A stretch of DNA of 64,000 nt from Acanthochlamys bracteata. Taxonomy: Eukaryota > Streptophyta > Magnoliopsida > Pandanales > Velloziaceae. Positions within the stretch are counted from its first letter, which is position 1; each line of letters starts with the position of its first letter. The notes under the pieces are model-generated. The model searched no databases. It saw only the letters and a program-made list of their open reading frames with translations, and had not been told where the DNA came from. The position numbers were made by a program, and so were the translations under genes. The DNA is taken from the NCBI GenBank assembly GCA_019914995.1, contig CM034131.1:8216501-8280500 (forward strand). The letters run 5' to 3'. Below, piece by piece: positions 1 to 11,119 of this stretch.

Positions 1-871
1 TTTGAATAATGCGAGCATACTGCAAACAAAAGCATCATGTCAGACAGAAAAGCCTTTTAGTATCCATACAAATAGCATACTCAGACAAACTAAAGGTTGT
101 TACAAAGTCAAAGGATCATTATCTACAGCACCTTGCGGGCAGCCAGCTTCGATTGCTGCTCACTTTTGGCTCCAGTGCAGACCTAACCATAAAGGCTTCC
201 AAAGTCAGGAAGGATACATAAGGAAAACGTTGCAGAAAGAACAACCGAGCTACCCAAAAAATACAGACTGACAGACAATAACTAGGTAAAGGATATATTA
301 GAAGTAAAAAAAAGAACTGACGTATCCACTTAAATAAGTATTAGTAGGACAAACAAATTGTCTACAACAACATTCTCCACTGGCAACTTGTCAGAATTCA
401 CAGGCAATACTTAAAGGAGCAAGAATGTAAGATATTGTTACACTCTCACCAGAAGTTGTTTAGCAACTAATTTCATTTATAATAGGTTGAGTACTTCCCA
501 TCAACATAGGAGGGTAAAAAGAAAAGGACAAGAGCAACTAGAGACTACTAAATGCATGCACAGGAAGACCAATTACAAGGAGCCATCAAACAAACAACAA
601 ATTGGCTACTTCAGAAAAAAGGCTTACTTTCAAAGTAATGGAGCAGCCATAATGAACGACTTCAAAAGAATGATTCTTTTTGGTCGAGAGACATCTATAA
701 AGCATATACATAGAGAGGATTGCCTCAAGCAACTACTACAAGTACGATAAGATTACAACACCACAAAAAGGGTTGACAAAAGACTTGCAAATGACTCAAC
801 AAACCACATCAAGCACCATGAGCATAATGAACTATTACCAAAAAGGATAATCTAAGATATAAATATCTCAC
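1..871 (-). other. Intron of the TBP gene, running off the left edge
   Basis: This stretch follows coding exon 3 of the TBP gene on the minus strand. The residues expected next in TBP (starting VCTGAKSEDF) are not found on the minus strand here, so the remaining exons should lie beyond the left edge and this is intron sequence. It is AT-rich, with no long reading frame that resembles a known protein. The short plus-strand frames here look like chance. Confidence 0.6.
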
Positions 872-2419
872 CATCTTCCCTGATGCAAATATCAAGGCTG
901 TTGTTTTAGGTTCTCTAATCCTCATAATGACCGCAGCAAATCGCTGTCCGGTAGAAGTCAATCAAGACATCGATTAGCCGATAGAAATACACAAGACAAA
1001 CTTACAGTGTAACTAAGTAGACATGCAGAAAGAGTTGTTACATCATAAAATTGAGTGAAACACTAAGGTTAAGTAAAACCTTTGGACAAGTAACCAGACA
1101 AACATAGTGTTCCAAATGTAAGTCATGATAAACATCTAGTTACACAAGTGACCATAAAGAAGTTGCATAACTAGCTCAGTTAGTGACACAAAAAAGTGAA
1201 GCGCCTAGTTACCCTAACATCAACTTCCGATATACAACCTTAACTATTAGCACTGTGGAAGCTATGAGATGCTTGTTATTTCATTCTGCATTCTCTTGCA
1301 GATTATGCATTTATTTTCTGTAAAATTATGCTCCTATACAATAACATATACACCACACCAAATGTGATAATTCAACACCAAAGATACAGCTTAATAAATT
1401 CACATACATTGATTAATAAGATTCCCAACAATGATAAGCTTAATTTGAGCACCAGTCAGCCTTAAAACGGTACTGTGTGCACATACTTACTGAATATCAG
1501 AATAACCAGTCCAGCGTCACAAAAGTAATCAACAAATGAACAAAGTCAACAAAAATAAAGGTTTACAACACCAACATAAATAAATGTAATAAGAACCTAA
1601 AATCTGTAGCCCCACCTTGGGGTTGTACTCTGCATTACGTGCTTGAAGTGCAATTGCTTTAAGATCCAGCTTGCAGTCCAAGTTGACAGTTGAAACTATA
1701 TTCCTAGAATGTTCAATCAAAAAGCAGTCAGATGGCTTATCTGAAAGCAACAGCACATTTGGATACCCGGGCTGACCGAAAAAGGCAAGCACTTATTTTG
1801 AGAACACGATACTCCATCCAAATTCAAGCTGACTCTTAATATGGCATAGTCTTTAGGAAAATGATAAAGCTTCATCAATTAAAGTTTCCAAATCTCAGCT
1901 GACATAACAACCTAAATTTAAAATTTGAACTTTTAAAAACCATCCATTGAACAAATCCATGCCATTAAAAACACAACAACAACAGGAAATCACATGTCCA
2001 ATCAAGCAAAAGGCCTAAATGCAAGAAACAATCAAACATAATCAGCGATTTCTAATTCAAACTTTAGAAGATGCAAAATTGGCATGTACCGAGAAATAAC
2101 GGTACTGAGAGATACAGAGAACTACCGTTGCTGAACAGAGATACAACCATAATTCAAACTTGAACTTCAAATACTTCTACCACCAAACAAACATCACCAA
2201 GATGAGATCCATGCCAGCTCATTCAACAAAATTGACTTGTCCTTAGCTGTCATTTTTAATTCATATGATTTTGCGCAGACAAGCTTTTGGCTTAGATCAA
2301 ATTATATCAAGAATTGCTCCTGAGAGAAGAAATTTGAGATGAGATCCAACTTACTGGAGTGTAGGAACAATTCCAGACGGGTGCTTGGCAAGATCCACCG
2401 GCTGGCTCCCTTCCGCCAT
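872..2419 (-). CDS. TBP: TATA-box-binding protein, 5' part (three coding exons)
   Basis: TBP is the general transcription factor that binds TATA boxes as part of TFIID and also serves RNA polymerases I and III. Three minus-strand coding exons are visible: 2355-2419, 1616-1703 and 872-943. They join in frame (65+88+72 nt) to give 75 residues. Exon 1 encodes a short variable N-terminus, [20 protein letters not shown]. Exon 2 gives the start of the conserved saddle ([20 protein letters not shown]). Exon 3 gives [20 protein letters not shown] and ends at GKM before a GTGAG donor. Plant TBPs are about 200 residues, so roughly 125 C-terminal residues, including the second saddle repeat, lie beyond the left edge. 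The start is the only Met before the conserved block and has the N-terminal length usual for plants. The family call is very secure; which TBP paralog it is cannot be said. Confidence 0.96.
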
Positions 2420-2732
2420 TCAAATCTCTTCAAACTTTTCTTTCTTCTTTTAACAATACTTCCTAAAATTGATATATCAGATTCAAAAATTTTCCTTAAT
2501 CTTATAAAATAGTTCGAGTTCGTCTGTTCACAATCTTTTTACTTAATTTAAATCTACAGATCGCAGAAATAAATGTCTAAAGTTCGAATTATTCTTTCCA
2601 AATCCAAACAAAGAGATGAACTGATATAAATTAAATAGTTTTCTCGAAGTCGGAACAAGAAAAGGAGAAGATTGAGCGGGAAATGAAGCACGGTAGTGGA
2701 TTTATATGGTATATTTTGAAAAAGATGAGAGT

Positions 2733-2740
2733 TTTTATAT
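2733..2740 (-). promoter_or_regulatory. Candidate TATA box of the TBP gene
   Basis: On the minus strand this reads TATATAAAA, a near-ideal plant TATA box about 315 bases upstream of the TBP start codon. It would place transcription start near 2700-2710 and leave a leader of about 290 bases. The position is inferred; no transcript is visible. Confidence 0.45.
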
Positions 2741-2984
2741 AGAGGAGAGGGAAAAAAGAGACAGGTTAGGGTTTGGTTCTGATCAGGAGAGAAGGGAAGG
2801 GGAAGATAAGAAGCATGCGCTGCTAGAAATCTTTGGCTTATCTACATCCGGGATGCGTTTTTATATCAACAGACCGGGTACAGCAGGTTCCAGCCTGGGT
2901 GGCGTAAAAACCGGATACAGCCGGTTTCACACGGATATATTTTATATAAACAAGCACCTGGGAGTAGAAAAGCACTATTAGGTT

Positions 2985-3222
2985 TGCTTTTCACTTTTTA
3001 ATTTTTTTTTTTTTATATTTTTTAATATATATTTTATAAGTATTTTAAAAAAATATTTAAAAATTTAAAAAATATAAAAAATTTCTACTTAGTATGATTA
3101 TTTTATTATATATTTTTATTATTTTTTAAAAATAAAAAATAAAATTTATTTTTCAAAAAAAATAAAAATATTTTATTTTTAAAAAAATTTTATTTTATAA
3201 ACAATCTCAAACGTATCTTACT
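2985..3222. repeat. AT-rich fold-back repeat, copy 1
   Basis: A run of T-rich then A-rich blocks that can fold on itself. It ends with a motif whose reverse complement, ACGTTTGAGATTGTTTATAA, matches the outer end of the same repeat elsewhere (for example at 10894). It lies next to another copy at 3241. The limits are approximate. Confidence 0.5.
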
Positions 3223-3240
3223 ACTCAGTCTAGTTTAAGA

Positions 3241-3486
3241 ATGCGTTTGAAATTGCATTTTGAAAACGCAATTTTTTACTTTTTTATTTCATATATATTT
3301 TATAAATATTTGAAATGTTTGTTTAAAAATTTAAAAAATATAAAAAAAATTTATATAAAGAAATTTTTTTATTATATATTTTTATTATCTTTTAAAAATA
3401 AAAAAAATAAAATTTATTTTTTAAAAAAAATAAAAATATTTTTTATTTAAAAAAAATTTTATTTTATAAGCATTTTAAACGTCTCT
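3241..3486. repeat. AT-rich fold-back repeat, copy 2
   Basis: It begins ATGCGTTTGAAATTGC and ends TAAGCATTTTAAACGTCTCT, so the ends are imperfect inverted repeats. The interior is complementary stretches of oligo-A and oligo-T. A small plus-strand open frame inside is made only of Lys, Ile, Phe and Tyr codons and is not a gene. The element is of MITE type, with the superfamily not proven for this copy. Confidence 0.55.
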
Positions 3487-3777
3487 AAGAAATCCAAAAT
3501 CCACTAAGATAGTAAGCTCTTTTCACTTGTGTAAAAACATTGGTACGGCTTCTTTGAAACTTTTTAAATATATTGTATCTCGTATAAAGAAAAAATTATT
3601 CTCAAATCTCAACAACAAAAAAGAATAAAGACTTCTAAACTATTATCCTAAGCACCCAAAAGATGGCGCCAAAAAGTAGTCATATACACTTGTGAATTGT
3701 GATATGATACTTGTGAAGCATTTCTCTTAAAATAACAATACAATCACACCAATGTGCTAGAGCTGATGAAAACCTTC

Positions 3778-3994
3778 TGTTTGTTTTTTACTTAAATTTT
3801 CACATAACAAATTTTTTTTAATTTAATTTTTAATTTTAAAGTTTACTAAAACTTTTTCAAATTTAAAATTTCTTCAAAATTTAAATATATTATAAAAAAA
3901 TATTATTATATATTTCTAAAATAAAATTTATTTTTTAAAAAATTATATAATATTTTTCAATTGAGTTTGTTTTTCAAAAACACTCCTACCCAGT
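3778..3994. repeat. AT-rich fold-back repeat, degraded copy
   Basis: It starts CTGTTTGTTTTTTACTT and ends TTTTTCAAAAACACTCC, with an A/T-only centre. It fits the family at 3241 and 10894 but is more decayed. The surrounding spacer between TBP and the first dehydrogenase gene holds nothing else I can identify. Confidence 0.35.
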
Positions 3995-4249
3995 TCTGAA
4001 GCTCCATCTTGATTGGTTGTGTAAAACTGTTTCCCAAAACATTTATAAGACTTTTTAAAATAAAATTATATAATAATAATACAAAAAACTTTTTGAGAAA
4101 TAAAATTTAGATAAAAATAAAATAAATTAGTATATCAAATGCCATACATTCCCAGGGACTCTCCAGTCTCCACCAGAGACAGATTATTGATCACAAACAC
4201 TGTCATTGGTAAAATTTATTTAACAGCTATGTGGAACAAGCTCCACACT

Positions 4250-5053
4250 TCAAGACACGTACCCACCGTTGACTCGGATAACCTGTCCGTTGACCCACTC
4301 GCCGCCGTCGGTACATAGAAATCCAACCATGGGCGCAATATCCTTCGTCTCGCCGAGCCTTCCCATAGGGTTCATATCCACCAATCTCTGAATCATCTCC
4401 TCTGTCTTGCCGGCAAAGAACATCTCCGTCGCTACCGGCCCAGGCGCGACACAGTTCGCCGTGATCCCTGTTCCTTTCAACTCCTTCGCTAATATCTTCA
4501 CCATCGCTTCCACCGCCGCTTTAGACGCCGTGTACGCTCCGTACTTCGGCGAAAGCGCTGCAACCAGTGAAGTAGTCAGACAAACAATCCTTCCTCCGCC
4601 ACCACGGCTAAGACGATTTGCAGCTTCCCTGCAGCAGAGGAACGCGCCTTTGGTGTTGATATTGAACGTGTTGTCCCAATCGGCTTCTGTTGTTTCGGCA
4701 ATGGTCGGGTATTTGGAATCGAGAACGCCAGCGCAGTGGACTAATATGTGGGGTTTGGTTGAGAAGGAATTCTCAGCGGCGTCGAAGAGGGATTTGACTT
4801 CTCCGGCGTTGGATACGTCTGCTTTCACCGCGATAGCGATCAGAGATTTGGAAGATGAAGAAGAAGAGTTATTGATTTCCGTGACTAATTGTTCGGCGGA
4901 GGCAGAGTTAGACGAGTAGTTGATAACAAGACGAGAGCCGAGAGAGGAGAGATGGAGAGCGATAGCGCGACCGATGCCACGAGATGACCCAGTGACGATG
5001 GCTACGCGGCCGGCGAGCGGGAGGGCAGCTACGGATGTGGTTTGTTGCGCCAT
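4250..5053 (-). CDS. Short-chain dehydrogenase/reductase, probable NADPH-dependent aldehyde reductase
   Basis: Single-exon 267-residue classical SDR. The Rossmann glycine motif TGSSRGIG is at residues 21-28, the HCAG variant of the NNAG motif at 106-109, the catalytic serine near 161-162 and the YxxxK pair at Y174/K178. The conserved PGPVATE region follows at about 205. Family knowledge: plant proteins of this group reduce reactive aldehydes or other carbonyls with NADPH; the exact substrate cannot be read from sequence. No clear transit peptide is visible, so a cytosolic location is likely, though relatives are often annotated as chloroplastic. The start Met fits a TATA box about 90 bases upstream. 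A serine run at residues 63-68, in the loop before the ADV motif, is low-complexity. It lies 309 bases downstream of a paralog in the same orientation, so the pair is a tandem duplication. Confidence 0.93.
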   Translation of the reverse strand: MAQQTTSVAALPLAGRVAIVTGSSRGIGRAIALHLSSLGSRLVINYSSNSASAEQLVTEINNSSSSSSKSLIAIAVKADVSNAGEVKSLFDAAENSFSTKPHILVHCAGVLDSKYPTIAETTEADWDNTFNINTKGAFLCCREAANRLSRGGGGRIVCLTTSLVAALSPKYGAYTASKAAVEAMVKILAKELKGTGITANCVAPGPVATEMFFAGKTEEMIQRLVDMNPMGRLGETKDIAPMVGFLCTDGGEWVNGQVIRVNGGYVS

Positions 5054-5141
5054 ATGTAAAAGTGCTGCTGCCTTGCAGGTGTTCAGAAAAATGTTTCACT
5101 CAGATCTATCTTTTATTTGATTGATTAGAAACTAGAACGTT

Positions 5142-5149
5142 CTTTTATA
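5142..5149 (-). promoter_or_regulatory. TATA box of the first SDR gene
   Basis: Reads TATAAAAG on the minus strand, about 90 bases upstream of the start codon at 5053. It predicts a leader of roughly 60 bases, which supports the chosen start. Confidence 0.6.
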
Positions 5150-5362
5150 CCGTCAGCGATGACATATACTCACTAACGAATATGGATATGGTAACTTTGT
5201 TACCTGTTGATTTTTACGCAAATTTGAATCACACATAGTAGTGAATTATGGCAGTCAATTTGAGATACACCAGCAAGTAAATACTGTATGATCGAAAATA
5301 AATTAAATACATATAAGCGTTATCATCTAAAGAATCAGGAACGGGAAAAACTAGTGATCTGC

Positions 5363-6148
5363 TCACAGAAGGCCGCCATCGACGATGACGACCTGGCTGT
5401 TGACCCACTCCCCGGCATCGGTACAAAGAAACCCGACCACCTGCGCTATATCTTTCGTTTCACCGAGCCTTCCCAAAGGGTTGTCTTCTATTACTTGACG
5501 GACCGTCTCCTTCGACTTCCCGCTAAAAAACAACTCCGTCGCTACTGGCCCTGGTGAAATACAGTTCGCCGTTATACCAGTGCCCTTCAACTCCTTTGCC
5601 ATTATCTTCACCATTGTTTCCACCGCCGCCTTTGATGCTGCATAAGCTCCGAATCCTGGTAACAGCCCCTCTACTAGTGAACTAGTTAACACAACAATCC
5701 TTCCTCCGCTGCCACGAACAAGACGGTTGGCAGCTTCTTTGCAGCAAAGAAAGGAGCCCTTGGCATTGACACTGAACGTATAGTCCCAATCTTTTTCCGC
5801 CGTATTGGAGACGAACGGGTACTTCGAATCGAGCACGCCAGCGCTGTGTACGAGGATATGAGGCTTACGGGAGAAAAAATTTTCTGCAGCGTCAAAGAGA
5901 GATTTCACTTCGTCGGAATTGGTCACATCTGCTTTTACGGCGATAGCAACAGGAGAATAGGGAGAATTAGAGCTGAGCTCGGCGGCGAGTTGTTCAGCAG
6001 CAGTAGAGCTGATGGAGTAGTTGATAACTACACGAGAGCCGAGGGAACATAGGTGGATAGCAATGGCACGGCCGATGCCACGGGAAGCACCGGTGACAAC
6101 AGCAACACGGCCGGCAAGGGGGGGGACTGCGGTCGTCTCTTGAGCCAT
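5363..6148 (-). CDS. Short-chain dehydrogenase/reductase, tandem paralog
   Basis: Single-exon 261-residue SDR, closely similar to its neighbour at 4250-5053. It carries TGASRGIG near the N-terminus, HSAG in place of NNAG, the SSL catalytic-serine segment, YAASK as the YxxxK motif and the PGPVATE block. The open frame extends upstream to 6262, but I start at the internal Met of MAQETTAVPPLAGRVAVV. This start aligns with the paralog, and a TATA box at 6197-6203 lies within the longer frame, making the extra 38 residues unlikely to be translated. It lacks the serine run of its neighbour. The expected role is NAD(P)H-dependent reduction of a small carbonyl compound; the substrate is unknown. Confidence 0.92.
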   Translation of the reverse strand: MAQETTAVPPLAGRVAVVTGASRGIGRAIAIHLCSLGSRVVINYSISSTAAEQLAAELSSNSPYSPVAIAVKADVTNSDEVKSLFDAAENFFSRKPHILVHSAGVLDSKYPFVSNTAEKDWDYTFSVNAKGSFLCCKEAANRLVRGSGGRIVVLTSSLVEGLLPGFGAYAASKAAVETMVKIMAKELKGTGITANCISPGPVATELFFSGKSKETVRQVIEDNPLGRLGETKDIAQVVGFLCTDAGEWVNSQVVIVDGGLL

Positions 6149-6196
6149 TTTACTTAACAGGTCCACAAATACAAAATGTATCCACCAGGGATCAGG

Positions 6197-6203
6197 TTTT
6201 ATA
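6197..6203 (-). promoter_or_regulatory. TATA box of the second SDR gene
   Basis: Reads TATAAAA on the minus strand, about 50 bases upstream of the chosen start codon at 6148. It would start transcription near 6170, inside the upstream extension of the open frame, and so argues for the shorter protein. Confidence 0.55.
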
Positions 6204-6427
6204 CTACCTGTTTCGCTATCAAAAGCTTTCCAAGGGGTAACGCCGTCAAAACACGTATCCAACTTTTTCCACGAATTACAATTACAAAACGAAAAGATAA
6301 AAGCAAAATATCGAACTTTCTTCTCTATTTAGTAAGATGTAAAGTACATCAGCTCCAACTGTGAATATGTTGTTAATAATTTTTTAAACCTTTTACTTGC
6401 AGATGAATGTATACCTAGTTTTAGGTG

Positions 6428-6475
6428 CTGTTTGGATTGGCTTTTAATTTATAAATTGAAAAAAGCTTCAAACAG
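6428..6475. repeat. Miniature hairpin, possible MITE fragment
   Basis: A 48-base near-palindrome that begins CTGTTTGGATTGGC and ends GCTTCAAACAG, centred on an AT stretch. A second TGTTTGGAT motif follows at about 6487. It looks like the end of a MITE of the GTGTTTGG type, without a readable target-site duplication. Confidence 0.4.
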
Positions 6476-6636
6476 TAATCAATGAGTGTTTGGATGAATA
6501 ATTTTTAAGTTATTTTTTTAATTTATAAGTTAAAAAAAAATTATTATGAGTAATTTTACTGAAAAAATCGCGCGCGACTTTTTCCTCTGTGTATATGCAA
6601 TGTCAATTTTGACCTTGCTAAGTTAACGAAAGAACG

Positions 6637-8995
6637 CACGTATATATATTGTTATCCAGCTATTCTCATTTCTCTCTGGCAGACCCGATTACTAGGGATT
6701 TCTTCTCCGCTCGGCATGTTTCTTGTTCGGCGATCCCTTGTTCCGACGAGTGACTTTCTTCTCCGACGCCGATCTTCGCTTCCTCATCTTCTTCTCTTCA
6801 CCACTGCTAACCTGTAGCCACTGCAGCGCCAATCGAGCTGGCGAGCGCGGAGACGGCTGCGTAATAGTGATTAAATTCTTCTTCTTCTTCTTTCAAAAAT
6901 CAATTGAATAAGTTTTCTTTTTGCTTTCTTTTTTATTTTATGTGTATTCTCTCATTTGTGCTGTGATCAAGTTTGATAGAGAGCTTGGATTTTAGGTAGT
7001 TGTATGTGGAGGTTTTATTACTGTGTTATTATAAAGAAGTACGATAAGAGCTCAAGATCCTGGTGAAGATGAGGAATTTCAACTATAAATTTAGTAGATA
7101 TGTACCTTTGGAAGTTATTTATATTTACAGCACCTTTTTTTCTTACATGCTGACATTTTATAAAGGTTTCAGCTTATTAATCTTTCATTTCAATCGGTGA
7201 AGGAAGCAACGCTTGGTATGAACATGTTTGGTTTTTATATTTTTGCAACCAATAGAACATTAGAAGACTACCAACATAACAGTTTTTAATAAATTGTTGA
7301 TTCAAAAGCCAAATGACTTATTACAAGAAATAAAATTGTAGTTATATATTTGAAGTGCGTTTGTTTAATTTCTTTTTCAAATTTGTGCTGACTTACTATT
7401 AACCACTCATTTGATTTTTTAATGTGGAGAATGGCTATAAGCTTTTGGAATGATTTTATGGGTGAGTAGAAACTGTTATGCACTAAAGGTGTTCGATAAA
7501 TTTTCTCAAAGAGTTGCTTCAGTTTGTTTAGATAGTGTGCCTGTAACCTATAGCTTTGTATATCTTTGTGTGTCATAGCTTTGGTTGTGGCCAGATAAAT
7601 AAAGTTGAACTTGAATTAGGTAAATCATTGACGTCTTGTTTTAGTTGATCAGCTATTAAGTTGATCAGCTATTAACGGTAGTTGGAAGAACATAAATTAT
7701 CCCCTAGTAGGTCCTCTAGTAAGGGACTGTGGGTGCTTTTTTTTTTGCAAGTTAATTGAAATACTACCTAAAGAATTTTTGATGTCCTAACTTGAGCATC
7801 TAGATGGACGCATCTTCCTAGTTTACTTAAAGAGATGGGAAGCTTAAGATGATAAGATAGGCCATACAGATACTGTTTTGGAAGTATAAAAGTATTAGTT
7901 TAGGCCTTTGTTAGCATAAGTTGATTGTATTTATAAAAATGCACTCTAGAAGTTGGAGTACAGGGGATGGAGGGACACATATCCGTCCTATATATTTGGA
8001 AGTGTTCAAGATTTCTTGTTGCTAACCCAGTACATACTATAATCTGCATATTTATCTTAGAAGACTGTCTAAGTTTTTCGCATTTTTACAACATTTTCGT
8101 AAGTTTTTCGCATAAGAACAGTGCTTGAAAAACAAATGGGATTTCATGAAAGAGGAGGTGCTACCATGTAGTACATCTGGTTCTATTGGCTTGCTGTGTG
8201 GTACATAGATCTTGTGTTAAAGAGGGGCTGATTTAAAGCAGTTTCAGAAGACAGAGTGATTTAAAGAGTAGATTTCAGTACTTGTCATTGCTATAAAGAT
8301 TATGATAGGGTAATATACTAGAGAGTGTACTTTCCTATTAGCTAAGATAGGTATGGTATGCTACTGAATGCTGCTAATCATCTTGGATTCAAACTCCCTT
8401 ACAGTTTTTCTGACACAGTAGATTTTAAGCTAGAATAAGTATCTCATTTGAATGTGCAGAAAGTTTTCTTTGTAATATACATGTTTCAAGATTAAGAGGA
8501 ACTTCCAGGAGCTTTATCTCATCCCTGACAAAATGAAGGAACTTTGTGGAGCAGTTTTTGTCCTCTCAAAGTTATTATCTCTGAACTCCAATCATCCAGT
8601 TATATTTTTTTTTATAGAAGACTGCCTACCTAATATTAGTATTTTGTTTAATTGTTGTATTGCGGTAGAATCGTAGGAAAGAATACCTTCTTGAAACTGA
8701 CAAGCACTGTTCTCTTCAAGCAGGCAAGGGATGCAGCTTGAGGAGCCAGCTCATGCAGCTAAGACAGGAACGATCCATCGTGAGATTTTGCTACGGATGT
8801 CGCACTTGGGAGTCCACACGTTCTGAATGCAATACTTGAAGTGTTCATATCTCAAGCCATACAAGAGCTGATGGATAATAGGTTTCATCTACTGTGATTA
8901 ACCAAAGAAGAAATCTAAGCTGATGTTATCTGTAAATTTATTCGTTCATTCTCTTGTAAGCTGTTTCTTCTTAGAAACATGTTGACAATAAAATT
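6637..8995 (+). ncRNA. Transcript-like locus of unknown product, possibly non-coding
   Basis: A TATA-like GTATATATATTG near 6639-6650 is followed by a pyrimidine-rich, leader-like stretch and an ATG at 6718. That ATG opens a short, Arg/Leu-rich frame (MFLVRRSLVPTSDF and onward, about 33 residues). AT-rich, intron-like DNA follows. Near 8680-8840 there is GC-richer sequence that could encode up to about 57 residues ending ESTRSECNT, preceded by a possible acceptor TGCGGTAG. A possible polyadenylation signal AATAAA lies at about 8989. I do not recognise any of the peptides and cannot join them with confidence. It could be a long non-coding RNA, a gene for a short peptide, or a decayed gene. Confidence 0.25.
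7643..7674. repeat. 16-base tandem duplication
   Basis: The unit AGTTGATCAGCTATTA occurs twice without interruption. It is a perfect short tandem duplication in presumed intron or spacer sequence. Confidence 0.8.
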
Positions 8996-9417
8996 CATTC
9001 ATACGAATTATTGCAAAAGACATTCTTAATAATATTTCATATTCAAGCACATTTATATATTCAATTTTTTACATTCCCAGTTATGTCCTTACTATTTCTC
9101 AATTTTACGGAACTATTTGCAGTATATCTTGTGCAATTATTTGTGATTTTACTGCGTTATAGAACTATATAATGTGTATGTGGGAAATTAAATTGTTAAT
9201 CACTTTCTTAAGCACCAAACCCACTGGGCTTTTTGATAAAATGGTATACGGATGCTTCCTTTGCCTTTGCTTTTACCTCTTTGTTAAAAAGAGAGTTCTT
9301 TGTAATCCTATTTTCTTAAAATTTAAAATTTTGATAAAGTATATGTTATAAACTTAATAATTTTTTTTCTAAAATCAATCTCATATTTTAGAAAAAGGCT
9401 TCTTCCTTCTAAAATTA

Positions 9418-9660
9418 TTTTGGGATGTTTGGCATTACTTTTAAATGCTTATAATTCTAAATAAATATTTCATATTTTTCAATAAATCTTCTACAGTATT
9501 CTATAAATTTTTTTAAATTTTTAGAAAGTACAGAAAAATTATATGTCGTAAAATTTTATATGTATAATCTTTATAATTTTTTAGGTCAAACAAATTAAAC
9601 TTATTTTTAAAAAAAATTAAAATACTCATTGTTTTATAAAATTTTATTTCATATGCACTT
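9418..9660. repeat. AT-rich fold-back repeat, copy
   Basis: Begins GGGATGTTTGGCATTACTTT, matching the outer end of the dispersed AT-rich family, and continues through alternating A-rich and T-rich blocks to TTTTATTTCATATGCAC. The right end is poorly defined. The wider 9000-11590 spacer is about four-fifths A/T, and apart from this copy and the one at 10894 I see nothing in it. Confidence 0.45.
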
Positions 9661-10893
9661 TATAATATATTGTTGTTGTTATTAGAGTAGTCCATTTTAT
9701 AATGAAATTGTAGCATATTTATAATATATACTTATAGTGTTATTGTAAATAAGGCTTTTTGTAATATGATGCACACAATGATAATTACATATACAAATAA
9801 TAATGTATTTCTACATTTAAAATTAACTTAAAAAATATTTTTATAAACTAATTATTAATTATAATATAATATTTGAAAATATTTATAAAGTTAATATTAG
9901 TATTATAAATAAAATGTAAGTAATAAATAAATAATATATAAAAAATATTCATAAATGATATCTATATCAACTATTATATTATAAAGGATAATTTAGTCTT
10001 TTTATATTTTTTTTCAGCTTAGCCAAACGGCCTCTTAACAAACTATAAATTTCTAACGAATTAACAAATGACCCTAAAAAGTTTTTTAAAATAAAAAATA
10101 AAAGTAACAACAACAAACTCAGCTATCCCACTTGCACGGAATTGAGTATATGAATTCTTTTCTTAATCCATTCCATTATAAACTAAATTTAACAAAAACT
10201 TCGATTTTTCAAAATCCTTCGTTCTAAACCAAATTTATTTCGGTATACGGTTTCTTCTAAATGCTAAAAAAAATCACATTAGTTTTATACATTCTAATAT
10301 TTTAAGTTCGCGCAAGATATGTCAGAATTATCTAAACTTATCTTCCCTTTAACTTGTCTTTGATTGAGAGAATAACTGCTTATTAACATATATTATCATT
10401 TATTTATTCATCCTATTATATCCACACATTTATCTTAATATTTTTATTTTTACTATATTTATCTTTTCATTATTTTGATCTTTTAGCACTCAAATGATTG
10501 AACTATAAAACTTATAGTTTAGCTTTAAAGAAAATTTTCAATCACAAAGATTTTGCTAGCATCTCCCCATTTTATCCATCATATTCTAAAATAAAAAATA
10601 TTTAAAAAGAATTTCAATACAAATTTAATTTAATTGTATGATGTATAATCTTATTATACTTTTTAAATTTTAAAAAATTATAAAACATTATACAAAATTT
10701 ATTTTAAAAAATATTTGATAAGTTAAGCCAAATATTTCCCAATGGTACTCCAAATGTTACACTAAAGAATTGGTAAAAGCAACAGAACTGACACTAATCG
10801 AACCAATTCAAAAAGTCACACTAATATTCTGATACAATTTAATTAAAAAAGTAAATTTCATTGATCAGTTAAGGATTGAAAGGAGTCTCAGAG

Positions 10894-11119
10894 TGTGTTT
10901 GAGATTACTTATAAAATAAAACTTTTCTAAAATAAAAAATATTTTTATTTTTTAAAAAATAAGCTCTATTTTTCTATTTTTAGGAAATATAATAATAAAA
11001 AATTTTAATTATGTAAATTTTTTTATATTTTCTAAATTTTTAAATAAAATTTTTGAATATTTATAAAATGTATTGAAAACATGAAATGAAAAATTGAAAA
11101 GAAGCTAAAACAAACGCCC
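10894..11119. mobile_element. AT-rich fold-back MITE with 8-base target duplication
   Basis: This is the best-defined copy of the dispersed family. It starts TGTGTTTGAGATTACTTATA and ends AGCTAAAACAAACGCCC, so its ends are imperfect inverted repeats around GYGTTTG. The eight bases TCTCAGAG flank it on both sides (10886-10893 and 11120-11127). An 8-base target duplication is characteristic of the hAT superfamily. At 226 bases it has no coding capacity. The superfamily assignment is inference from one copy. Confidence 0.65.

Noticed and set aside
2706-2981. Plus-strand 91-residue open frame opposite the TBP promoter
   Set aside because: Low-quality composition, no family resemblance, and it overlaps the inferred TBP promoter and the start of a repeat.
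3241-3450. Plus-strand frame of Lys/Ile/Phe/Tyr codons
   Set aside because: It is simply the AT-rich fold-back repeat read as codons.
6149-6262. 38-codon N-terminal extension of the second SDR
   Set aside because: A TATA box falls within it, and the paralog starts at the internal Met.
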